From: Mycobacterium sp. DL440
GTDB taxonomy: Bacteria; Actinomycetota; Actinomycetes; Mycobacteriales; Mycobacteriaceae
Direction: 5' to 3'
Assembly (NCBI RefSeq): GCF_011745145.1
Contig: NZ_CP050191.1
Location: 957,991 to 1,021,990, forward strand
Length of the DNA: 64,000 bases
A model generated the notes under the pieces. That model was given only the letters and a program-made list of their open reading frames with translations. It ran no database searches and was not told where the DNA came from. Position 1 is the first letter of the stretch. The number at the start of each line of letters is the position of its first letter. Position numbers and translations under genes: made by a program. This document shows positions 53,228 to 61,275 of the stretch, one piece after another.

Positions 53228-54643
53228 TCAGGACTGGCTGCCGCCGTCACCCTCGGCGCCGCCGTTGCCACCCTCGCGCTGCTCTTTCTCCAGATCGGCG
53301 ATGGCCTGTTCGAAGGCACTGTCGATGCCGCTGGTATCGCCGCCGATCATCCGGTCGATGAAGCCGGCCGGATCGTCGAGGTCGGCTGCGCTCGGCAGCA
53401 GGTCGGGGTGCTGCCACACGCTGTCGCGGACGTCGGTGCCGACCGCCTCGGTCAGCCGTTCCCACAGCACCGCGGCTTCGCGCATCTTGCGGGGGCGCAG
53501 TTCCAGGCCGACGAGCGTGGCGAAGGTCTGTTCGGCGGGTCCGCCGGTGGCACGCCGACGGCGAAGCGTCTCGGCCAGTGCCGAGGTGCCGGGGATGCGA
53601 TCGCCCAGCGCCGCGGTGACGACGGTTTGCACCCAGCCCTCGATGAGCGCGAGCAGGGTTTCGAGCCGTTCCAGGGCGGCTTCCTGCTCGGGGGTGGCTT
53701 TGGGCTCGAAGATGCCCTGGTTGAGCAGCTGCTCCATCTCCGACGGGTCGCCGAGGGAGGCCGGGTTGAATCCGCGGGCGAAGTCCTCTATGCCCGACAT
53801 GTCGACCTTCATGCCCTTGGCGAAGGCCTCGACGGTGCCGAGCAGTTGGCTGGACAGCCACGGCACGTGACTGAACAGCCGGTGGTGGGCGGCCTCTCGG
53901 GCGGCCAGGAAGGTCAGGATCTCGCTGCGGGGGCGCTCCAGGCCCTCGGCCAGCGATTCGATGGCCTCCGGCATGAGTGCCGCGACCCCCTTGGGGCCCA
54001 GTGGCAGGCCGACGTCGGTGGAGGTGAGCACCTCGCGGGACAGCTTGCCCAGCGCCTGGCCCAGCTGGGAGCCGAACGCCATGCCGCCCATCTGCGACAT
54101 CATCGCCAGCAACGGACCGGCCATGCTCTTGGCCTCTTCGGGCAGGGCCAACGCCCACACCGAGGAGATCTGCTCGGCCACCGGGTCACACAGCCGCTTC
54201 CAGGTGTCCAGCGTGTTGTCCAGCCAGTCGCTCGGGGTCCAGGCCACCGACCTGGTGGTGCCCGCGGGCAGCGGAGTGACTCCGTCGAGCCAGGTCTCGG
54301 CCAGCCGCACCGCGTCGACGACCGCGCCGGTGGTCTTCTCCGGCACCGGGGCGACGAACCCGATCGAGTTGGACGCCAACTGCCGGGCCAGGTCGTAGTT
54401 CACCGGACCGGATTGTTTGCCGCCCATGGAACTGCCTGCGCCGCTGAACATCTCACCGAGCTTGGTGAAGATCTGCCCGAGGTCGCCCATGTCGAAGTTG
54501 GCTCCGCCCATGCCCAAACCGAACGGATCCGAACCCGGACCTGGCCCGGAGTTGCCGGGACCGGACCCCGAATCGGGGTCCTTCTTGTCTTTGTCTCGGT
54601 CGGGGTCGTTCCCGGCGGAGAAGCCGAAAGGCAGGTCAGCCAT
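53228..54643 (-). CDS. DUF2342-type zinc-dependent metalloprotease
   Basis: A 471-residue actinobacterial protein (Rv3195-like) of the DUF2342/TIGR03624 type. N-terminal 90 residues are Gly/Pro/Asp-rich low complexity. The conserved core starts Y-D-L-A-R-Q-L-A-S-N, and the putative zinc motif is R-E-A-A-H-H-R-L-F, an E-x-x-H-H variant of HExxH. Activity is not shown. The ATG at 54643 (M-A-D-L-P-F-G-F-S) is preferred to one at 54661. Divergent from the PDZ protease gene. Confidence 0.8.
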   Translation of the reverse strand: MADLPFGFSAGNDPDRDKDKKDPDSGSGPGNSGPGPGSDPFGLGMGGANFDMGDLGQIFTKLGEMFSGAGSSMGGKQSGPVNYDLARQLASNSIGFVAPVPEKTTGAVVDAVRLAETWLDGVTPLPAGTTRSVAWTPSDWLDNTLDTWKRLCDPVAEQISSVWALALPEEAKSMAGPLLAMMSQMGGMAFGSQLGQALGKLSREVLTSTDVGLPLGPKGVAALMPEAIESLAEGLERPRSEILTFLAAREAAHHRLFSHVPWLSSQLLGTVEAFAKGMKVDMSGIEDFARGFNPASLGDPSEMEQLLNQGIFEPKATPEQEAALERLETLLALIEGWVQTVVTAALGDRIPGTSALAETLRRRRATGGPAEQTFATLVGLELRPRKMREAAVLWERLTEAVGTDVRDSVWQHPDLLPSAADLDDPAGFIDRMIGGDTSGIDSAFEQAIADLEKEQREGGNGGAEGDGGSQS

Positions 54644-54734
54644 ACCCACAACGGTACTCATGACGGGGTGTCCGGGTGTGCCTGCGGGTCACGCTGTGGG
54701 TGAACACGATGGTGCAGGCCTTACTGTGGGCGGC

Positions 54735-55775
54735 GTGAACAGGCGGATTTTGACGCTACTGGTCGCGCTGGTGCCGATTGTGGCGTTCGGCGTGCTGCTG
54801 TCGGTGGTGACGGTGCCGTTCGTGTCGTTGGGACCCGGTCCGACGTTCAACACGCTCGGTGACGTCGAGGGCAAACAGGTGGTCGACATCAAGACCACGG
54901 ACGAGACCGGCGGATCTGTGGTCCACCCCACCTCGGGGCACCTGAACATGACCACGGTGTCCCAGCGTGACGGACTGACCCTCGGCCAGGCGATCGCGCT
55001 GTGGATGTCGGGTCGTGAGCAACTGGTTCCGCGCGACCTGGTGTATCCGCCGGACAAGTCCAAGAACGAGATCGACGAGGCCAACAGCTCGGATTTCAAG
55101 AAGTCCGAGGACAGCGCCGAGTACGCGGCGCTGTCACTCCTGAAGTACCCGATGGCGGTCACGGTGCAGAGCGTCACCGATCCGGGTCCTTCGGCGGGCA
55201 AGCTGCGCGACGGTGACGCGATCGACGGGGTGAACGGGACACCGGTGGCCAACCTCGATGAGTTCCAGGCCATCCTCAAGAAGACCAAGCCGGGTGAGCA
55301 GTTGGTGATCGACTTCCGTCGCAAGAACGCACCGCCCGGGGTCGCGACCATCACGCTCGGTGACAACCCGGACCGGGACTATGGATTCCTCGGCGTGGGT
55401 GTGCTCGATGCGCCGTGGGCGCCGTTCGACATCGACTTCAACCTGGCCAACATCGGCGGCCCGTCGGCGGGCCTGATGTTCAGCCTCGCTGTCGTCGACA
55501 AGCTGACCACCGGCGACCTCAACGACGGCAAGTTCATCGCGGGCACCGGAACCATCACCGGCGAGGGCAAGGTCGGTTCCATCGGCGGCATCACGCACAA
55601 GATGCTGGCCGCCAAGGAAGCGGGTGCCACGGTGTTCCTGGTGCCCGCCGACAACTGCACCGAGGCGCGCTCGGCGCCTCAGGACGGCATGGACTTGGTG
55701 AAGGTGGGCACGCTGACCGAGGCCGTCGATGCGTTGCACACGATTTCTGCCGGTGGCGAACCGCCTCGCTGCTGA
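54735..55775 (+). CDS. PDZ/Lon-like membrane protease (YlbL type)
   Basis: A 346-residue protein. One N-terminal membrane helix (about 5-28) is followed by a PDZ domain (about 125-210) and a Lon-type S16 protease domain. The catalytic dyad serine lies in G-G-P-S-A-G-L and the lysine in T-H-K-M-L-A-A-K-E-A-G-A. It corresponds to Rv3194c. Likely works at the outer face of the membrane in protein quality control. GTG at 54735. A UPF0182 protein follows by 94 bases. Confidence 0.88.
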   Translation: MNRRILTLLVALVPIVAFGVLLSVVTVPFVSLGPGPTFNTLGDVEGKQVVDIKTTDETGGSVVHPTSGHLNMTTVSQRDGLTLGQAIALWMSGREQLVPRDLVYPPDKSKNEIDEANSSDFKKSEDSAEYAALSLLKYPMAVTVQSVTDPGPSAGKLRDGDAIDGVNGTPVANLDEFQAILKKTKPGEQLVIDFRRKNAPPGVATITLGDNPDRDYGFLGVGVLDAPWAPFDIDFNLANIGGPSAGLMFSLAVVDKLTTGDLNDGKFIAGTGTITGEGKVGSIGGITHKMLAAKEAGATVFLVPADNCTEARSAPQDGMDLVKVGTLTEAVDALHTISAGGEPPRC

Positions 55776-55869
55776 CCCGCAAGCACCGGTGGATGGCTAG
55801 AGTTGTAGAAAATCGGGCGGCCCGTCGGGCATGCCACGAGTCCACCGAGGCTGGAACGGGAGTTCACGA

Positions 55870-58800
55870 GTGGGGATGCGGCCCGCGGCGAGGATGCCGA
55901 AGCTGACGCGACGTAGCCGGATGCTGATCGGCCTGGCCCTGGTGGCAGTGCTGGCGCTGTTGATCGGGCCTCGGGTGGTCGACGGCTATGTCGACTGGTT
56001 GTGGTTCGGCGAGCTGGGGTACCGGTCGGTGTTCACCACCGTCCTGGCCACCCGACTGATCGTGTTCCTCGTGGTCGGGCTGCTCATCGGTTTGGTGGTA
56101 TTCGCCGGGCTGGCGCTGGCCTATCGGACCCGTCCGGTGTTCGTCCCGGCCACGGGTCCGAATGATCCGGTGGCGCGCTACCGCACCACCGTGCTGGCCC
56201 GGTTGCGGTTGTTCGGGATCGGAGTGCCGGTCTTCATCGGCCTGCTGGCCGGTGTCATCGCGCAGAGCTATTGGGTGCGGGTGCAGTTGTTCCTGCACGG
56301 TAGTGACTTCGGGATCACCGATCCGCAGTTCGGTCGGGATCTGGGCTTCTACGCGTTCGATCTGCCGTTCTATCGGCTGGTGCTGACGTACCTGTTCGTC
56401 GCGACGTTCCTGGCGTTCGTCGCGAACCTCCTGGGGCACTACGTATTCGGTGGAATCCGTCTGGCCGGGCGCAGCGGGGCGCTGAGCCGCGCCGCGCGTA
56501 TCCAGCTGATCAGCCTGGTCGGCATCCTGATCCTGCTCAAGGCATTCGCGTACTGGCTGGACCGCTACGAGTTGTTGAGCAATACGCGCGCTGCCAAGCC
56601 GTTCACCGGTGCCGGCTACACCGATATCAACGCGGTATTGCCGGCCAAGCTGATCCTGCTGGCGATCGCGCTGATCTGTGCGGTGGCGGTGTTCTCGGCG
56701 ATCGTGCTGCGCGACTTGCGGATTCCGGCCATCGGTGTGGTGCTGTTGTTGCTGAGCTCGATGGTGGTCGGTGCCGGGTGGCCGCTGGTCGTCGAGCAGT
56801 TCAGCGTCAAGCCCAACGCCGCGCAGAAGGAAAGCGAGTACATCAAACGCAGCATCACCGCGACCCGGCAGGCCTATGGCCTCACCGACGACACGGTGAC
56901 GTACCGCAATTACGAAAGCAACGGTCAGACCACGGCCGCGCAGGTCGCCGCGGACCGGGCGACCACGTCGAACATCCGGCTGCTCGATCCGACGATCGTC
57001 AGCCCCGCATTCACCCAGTTCCAGCAGGGTAAGAACTTCTACTTCTTCCCGGATCAGCTCGCCATAGACCGCTATGCCGGCCCTGACGGCAGTCTGCGCG
57101 ACTTCGTCGTCGCCGCACGCGAACTCAACCCGGACCGGCTGATCGAGAACCAGCGCGACTGGATCAACCGGCACACGGTCTACACCCACGGCAACGGATT
57201 CATCGCCTCGCCGGCCAACACGGTTCGCGGAATCGCCAACGACCCCAACCAGAACGGCGGTTACCCCGAGTTCCTCGCCAGCGTCGTCGGCGCCAACGGC
57301 AAGGTGGTCTCGCCCGGACCCGCGCCGTTGGACCAGCCCCGGGTCTATTTCGGTCCCGTGATCGCCGATACCTCGGCAGACTATGCGATCGTCGGCAAGA
57401 ACGGTGATGTCGACCGCGAGTACGACTACGAAACCAACACCGACACCAAGAACTACAGCTACTCGGGCAGCGGCGGGGTGGCGATCGGCAACTGGTTGGC
57501 ACGTTCGGTGTTCGCCGCCAAGTTCGCCGAGCGGAACTTCCTGTTGTCCAACGTGATCGGTGAGAACAGCAAGATCCTGTTCAACCGGGATCCGGCTGAG
57601 CGGGTGGAGGCGGTGGCGCCGTGGCTGACCACGGACACGTCCGTGTACCCGGCGATCGTCAACAAGCGCATGGTCTGGATCGTCGACGGCTACACCACCC
57701 TGGACAACTATCCGTATTCGGAGTTGACGACGCTGTCGAGTGCGACGGCCGACTCCAACGAGGTGGCGGTCAACCGGCTGGCTCCGGACAAGCAGGTGTC
57801 CTACATCCGCAACTCGGTCAAGGCCACCGTCGACGCCTACGACGGCACGGTGACGCTGTACGCCCAGGACGAACAGGATCCGGTGCTCAAGGCCTGGATG
57901 AGCGTGTTCCCCGGCACCGTCAAACCGAAGGCGGACATCTCCCCGGAACTGCAGGCGCACCTGCGTTATCCCGAGGATCTGTTCAAGGTTCAGCGGTCCC
58001 TGCTGACCAAGTACCACGTCGACGATCCGGTGAAGTTCTTCACCAACGCCGACTTCTGGAACGTGCCGCTGGACCCGAACCCGACGGCAAGCAGCTATCA
58101 GCCGCCGTTCTACATCGTCGCCAAAGACCTTGTGAACAACAGCGGTTCGGCGTCGTTCCAGTTGACCAGCGCGCTCAACTGGTTGCAGCGCGAGTTCCTG
58201 GCCGCCTATGTCAGTGCCAGTTCGGATCCCGCGACCTACGGCAAACTCACCGTGCTGACCATTCCGGGTGAGGTGAAGGGTCCCAAACAGGCGTTCAACG
58301 CGATCAGTACCGATACCGCGGTGACGCAGGATCTCGGTGTGATCGGACGCGACAACCTGAACCGGATCCGGTGGGGCAACCTGTTGACCCTGCCGGTGGC
58401 CGACGGTGGATTGCTCTATGTGGCACCGGTTTACGCATCGCCGGGAACCAGCGACGCAGCCTCGACCTACCCGCGGTTGATCCGGGTGGCCATGCTCTAC
58501 GGCGACAAGGTGGGCTACGGCCCGACCGTCAGCGACGCCCTGACCGAGTTGTTCGGACCCGGGGCGGGCGCCACCGCCACCAATGTGGCACCCACCGACG
58601 GTAAGCAGCAGTCGGTCGCACCTCCGGAATCGCCGCCGGCCGCTCAGCCGCCGGTCGGCCCGGACGGTCAGGCGCCGCAGGTCGTTGCGCCGCCGGCGGC
58701 GATCCCGCCGGGTGAGCCGGTGCAGTTGTCGCCGGCCAAGTCCGCGGCTCTCAAGGAGGTCGAGTCGGCGCTGTCGGCAGCACAGGATGCGCAGCGCAGT

Positions 58801-58875
58801 GGCGACTTCGGAAAGTACGGTCAGGCGTTGCAGCGTTTGAACGATGCGATGAAGAAGTTCGATACCTCCAAGTAG
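55870..58875 (+). CDS. UPF0182 large membrane protein
   Basis: A 1001-residue UPF0182 protein (Rv3193c-like). Seven or so transmembrane helices fill the first 300 residues, among them [15 protein letters not shown] large extracytoplasmic domain then covers about 310-890, and a Pro/Ala/Gln linker leads to a coiled C-terminal tail (about 950-1001). Function is unknown. The GTG at 55870 gives [11 protein letters not shown]. Confidence 0.88.
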   Translation: MGMRPAARMPKLTRRSRMLIGLALVAVLALLIGPRVVDGYVDWLWFGELGYRSVFTTVLATRLIVFLVVGLLIGLVVFAGLALAYRTRPVFVPATGPNDPVARYRTTVLARLRLFGIGVPVFIGLLAGVIAQSYWVRVQLFLHGSDFGITDPQFGRDLGFYAFDLPFYRLVLTYLFVATFLAFVANLLGHYVFGGIRLAGRSGALSRAARIQLISLVGILILLKAFAYWLDRYELLSNTRAAKPFTGAGYTDINAVLPAKLILLAIALICAVAVFSAIVLRDLRIPAIGVVLLLLSSMVVGAGWPLVVEQFSVKPNAAQKESEYIKRSITATRQAYGLTDDTVTYRNYESNGQTTAAQVAADRATTSNIRLLDPTIVSPAFTQFQQGKNFYFFPDQLAIDRYAGPDGSLRDFVVAARELNPDRLIENQRDWINRHTVYTHGNGFIASPANTVRGIANDPNQNGGYPEFLASVVGANGKVVSPGPAPLDQPRVYFGPVIADTSADYAIVGKNGDVDREYDYETNTDTKNYSYSGSGGVAIGNWLARSVFAAKFAERNFLLSNVIGENSKILFNRDPAERVEAVAPWLTTDTSVYPAIVNKRMVWIVDGYTTLDNYPYSELTTLSSATADSNEVAVNRLAPDKQVSYIRNSVKATVDAYDGTVTLYAQDEQDPVLKAWMSVFPGTVKPKADISPELQAHLRYPEDLFKVQRSLLTKYHVDDPVKFFTNADFWNVPLDPNPTASSYQPPFYIVAKDLVNNSGSASFQLTSALNWLQREFLAAYVSASSDPATYGKLTVLTIPGEVKGPKQAFNAISTDTAVTQDLGVIGRDNLNRIRWGNLLTLPVADGGLLYVAPVYASPGTSDAASTYPRLIRVAMLYGDKVGYGPTVSDALTELFGPGAGATATNVAPTDGKQQSVAPPESPPAAQPPVGPDGQAPQVVAPPAAIPPGEPVQLSPAKSAALKEVESALSAAQDAQRSGDFGKYGQALQRLNDAMKKFDTSK

Positions 58876-58975
58876 CCGACTGCTTTCCTGTCGACATTGG
58901 TGCGTCCCCGGGCTACTCCGGTGGGTGACAATGGACCGATAGTTCGGTGGATGGGGGGCGGATGAGGAGTCGCTG

Positions 58976-59497
58976 GTGTCGGTGACGATCTCGCAGGTGC
59001 TGGCCAGCCATCCCGAGCAACTGGTGTCAGCCGCCGGTGAGGTGGCTTCGGCGGCGTCTGACCTCGACAGTCGGATCGCCCGCGAACGCATGCAGTTGAC
59101 CAGGTTGGCCTCGGACTGGCGGGGCACCGCGTCCGACACCGCACAGGGCCACGCCAACGAGATGTTCGGCGATCAGGAGCTCTACCGCGACAGGCTCAAG
59201 TCGCTGCATACCGCGATGTCCTCCGGTGGTGCCGAACTCGGTGGCATCCGCACCCGGGTGTCGGATCTGGTGTCGAGTCCGGAGGCCGACCTGTTCGACA
59301 TCTCCGACGACGGCCGCGTCGCGCTGGGGTGGCGGCTGAAGCTTCTGGTAGCGAGCCTTCCCGTGCTGGCGCTGAAGTGGGGGATGCGACGCCTGGCGCT
59401 GCAGACGGCCATTCAGACTGCGCTGTCCGAATTCGACGCGGCGGACAAGTCGACGGCCAACAAGATAGACCGGATCAACAAGGGGCTCGTGAAGTGA
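58976..59497 (+). CDS. WXG100-like T7SS partner protein
   Basis: A 173-residue helical protein. D-W-R-G near residues 47-50 stands in the turn where WXG100 (ESX) proteins carry W-x-G, flanked by two amphipathic helices (about 8-40 and 53-90). The C-terminal half has a hydrophobic stretch (about 118-140) and a further helix, longer than classic 100-residue EsxA/B. It starts 100 bases after the UPF0182 stop and 25 bases before the next gene, so it probably forms a secreted pair or chaperone with that product. Confidence 0.65.
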   Translation: MSVTISQVLASHPEQLVSAAGEVASAASDLDSRIARERMQLTRLASDWRGTASDTAQGHANEMFGDQELYRDRLKSLHTAMSSGGAELGGIRTRVSDLVSSPEADLFDISDDGRVALGWRLKLLVASLPVLALKWGMRRLALQTAIQTALSEFDAADKSTANKIDRINKGLVK

Positions 59498-59522
59498 AGT
59501 CTCGGGATATGGGCTGCGTGAC

Positions 59523-60698
59523 ATGAGCAGCGCAACTCTCGAGGTCGATGAACAGACAATGCGGGAGACGGCGTCCGCCTTCGACACCGCGGGCCACGAT
59601 GTCAGCGGCAATCGCGCAGGTCCGGTCATCTCCGGCGTCGCCGGGGCGATGCCCTCGCTGGCGGTCGGGACGGCGTGCGGGACGGTCGGATCCGCCCTGA
59701 CCGAGCAGGCCAGGCTGCTGGGCGGCGATGTGACGGCGTATGCACAGAAGCTTCGGGTGGCCGCCGACCGTTATGAGCGCGGCGACGACGAGGCGGCCGA
59801 ACGGATCGACTTCACCGGGACGGCCGAGCTGCCCGACGCCGGTGAGCATCCGCCGGTCAGTGACTACGAGAAGGCATTGCGTGATGCCGGGCTCCTCGCC
59901 GGGCCGGTGGTACCGGGTTCGAAATACGCGCAGTGGCTGGAGAATGCGTCCAAGCACGGGGTTGATCCGCAGACCATGGTGGACATCGCCCGCGCGCAGA
60001 ACGTCACCCCGCAGTCGTTCGACGTGCTCAACGGACTGCAGGAAGTCAAGGACAAGGACGGCAAGTCGTTCTTCATCCTGCCGCCCGGTACCAGCAAGGA
60101 GGACGCGAAGAAGGCGGTGGTGATGACCTACATCTTCAACGCCGGTACCGACTACGACGCCGCCGAGGCCGGCAACGACGGGGTGCTGGGTACCGCCGAT
60201 GACGTTCAGAACGATTTCGAGGAAACGCCCTACTCGGCTTCCGAGGTGCAGCGCATCATCGACCGACAGAACGCGAACTCCTGGAGTTATGACCAGATTT
60301 TCGACAAGGGCGGTGGGGGATCGTTGGCGACGACACCCAACGGCATGCTGATGGGGTTGGGCGGGCCGGTGATGGACAAGATCGGCGTCCACGGCGGGAC
60401 GACGTACGGCGACCTGTTCGTGGTCAACATCGACGGATCGAAGGATCCGGCAGCGCAGTTGAGTGAGATCATCGAATCAGGGTCCAGCTGGTCCCAGCGC
60501 GACGACGGTACGCCGGTCCAGGGCAGGCTCGACCTCGATCGCTTGTTGCACCACGAGGAGCGCCATTCCGAACAGTGGGCCCAGAAGGGATTCGCCTGGA
60601 TGGCACGGGATTACGGGCTTGGCGCGCTCATCGAACAGAAGACCGGCATCAACCCGCTGGAACGCGATGCCGGCTTGTCCGATGGGGGTTACTCGTGA
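59523..60698 (+). CDS. Candidate T7SS-secreted zincin effector
   Basis: A 391-residue protein in two parts. Residues 1-97 are ESX-like helices ending in Y-E-R-G-D, which matches the YxxxD/E type VII export signal. Residues 100-391 form a separate domain with a zincin motif H344-E-E-R-H348 followed by S-E-Q-W-A and a conserved-looking N-P-L-E-R-D-A-G-L-S-D-G-G-Y end that may give a third ligand. No signal peptide is present. The stop overlaps a lipoprotein gene (GTGA), the layout of toxin-immunity pairs. A peptidase toxin is inferred, not shown. Confidence 0.6.
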   Translation: MSSATLEVDEQTMRETASAFDTAGHDVSGNRAGPVISGVAGAMPSLAVGTACGTVGSALTEQARLLGGDVTAYAQKLRVAADRYERGDDEAAERIDFTGTAELPDAGEHPPVSDYEKALRDAGLLAGPVVPGSKYAQWLENASKHGVDPQTMVDIARAQNVTPQSFDVLNGLQEVKDKDGKSFFILPPGTSKEDAKKAVVMTYIFNAGTDYDAAEAGNDGVLGTADDVQNDFEETPYSASEVQRIIDRQNANSWSYDQIFDKGGGGSLATTPNGMLMGLGGPVMDKIGVHGGTTYGDLFVVNIDGSKDPAAQLSEIIESGSSWSQRDDGTPVQGRLDLDRLLHHEERHSEQWAQKGFAWMARDYGLGALIEQKTGINPLERDAGLSDGGYS

Positions 60699-61228
60699 GG
60701 AGGTCGTGCCTGGCCGTGCTGTTGACGCTGCTGGTGACGGCGGGGCTCACCGCTTGCCGGACCGAGGACCGCCGATGGTCGGATGCGCCGTTCGCCGCCC
60801 CGATGCGGCCGGCGTTCGGTGCGCGGGTCACCGATGGCAAGCTGGAGATCTGGGTACCGCCGGGCTGCGTCGGGGTGCGGTCGGTGGAGGTCGGGTTTGG
60901 ATTTGGCCCGAAGCTCGTGTTGACCGATACCTCCGGTACGGCGACTCTCGACCGGTTCACCGTCGGTGGTCCCTATCCGGGTCTGACCGTGACGGAAGCG
61001 CCGCCGCCTGACTTCGATTGGCGCACAGAGGAATATTTGTTTCTCAATGTGCAGTCCACGCCCGGGGGGTACCCCGCGACCGCTCGGACGGCCGAGGTCG
61101 TCGCCGGATCGAACAGTCACCCGGCCGACACCTTCTTCTTCGATGGCGTCGGTTGGCTCGACGCCGCGGGTGTGGCGGAGAAGGAAGGCAAGGAGTTCGA
61201 AGGGGTGTGCACGCCGCAAAAGAAGTGA
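60695..61228 (+). CDS. Lipoprotein, possible immunity factor
   Basis: A 177-residue lipoprotein with signal helix and lipobox L-T-A-C (C21 as the lipidated residue). The mature part is beta-rich, with two further cysteines (C40 and C173) and no recognised domain. GTG at 60695 overlaps the stop of the candidate zincin gene, so production is coupled. Anchoring outside the membrane would let it neutralise a secreted peptidase, hence the immunity idea; it could instead be an unrelated surface protein. Confidence 0.6.
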   Translation: MRRSCLAVLLTLLVTAGLTACRTEDRRWSDAPFAAPMRPAFGARVTDGKLEIWVPPGCVGVRSVEVGFGFGPKLVLTDTSGTATLDRFTVGGPYPGLTVTEAPPPDFDWRTEEYLFLNVQSTPGGYPATARTAEVVAGSNSHPADTFFFDGVGWLDAAGVAEKEGKEFEGVCTPQKK

Positions 61229-61275
61229 GCAGTATCTGCTCCCCGGGTTGCGGTACCGACAATTATGCTGCGTCG

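Noticed and set aside
55864..59157. 1097-residue minus-strand open frame opposite the UPF0182 gene
   Set aside because: It is antisense to a conserved protein with membrane helices; the translation is Arg/Gln/His-rich and without motifs.
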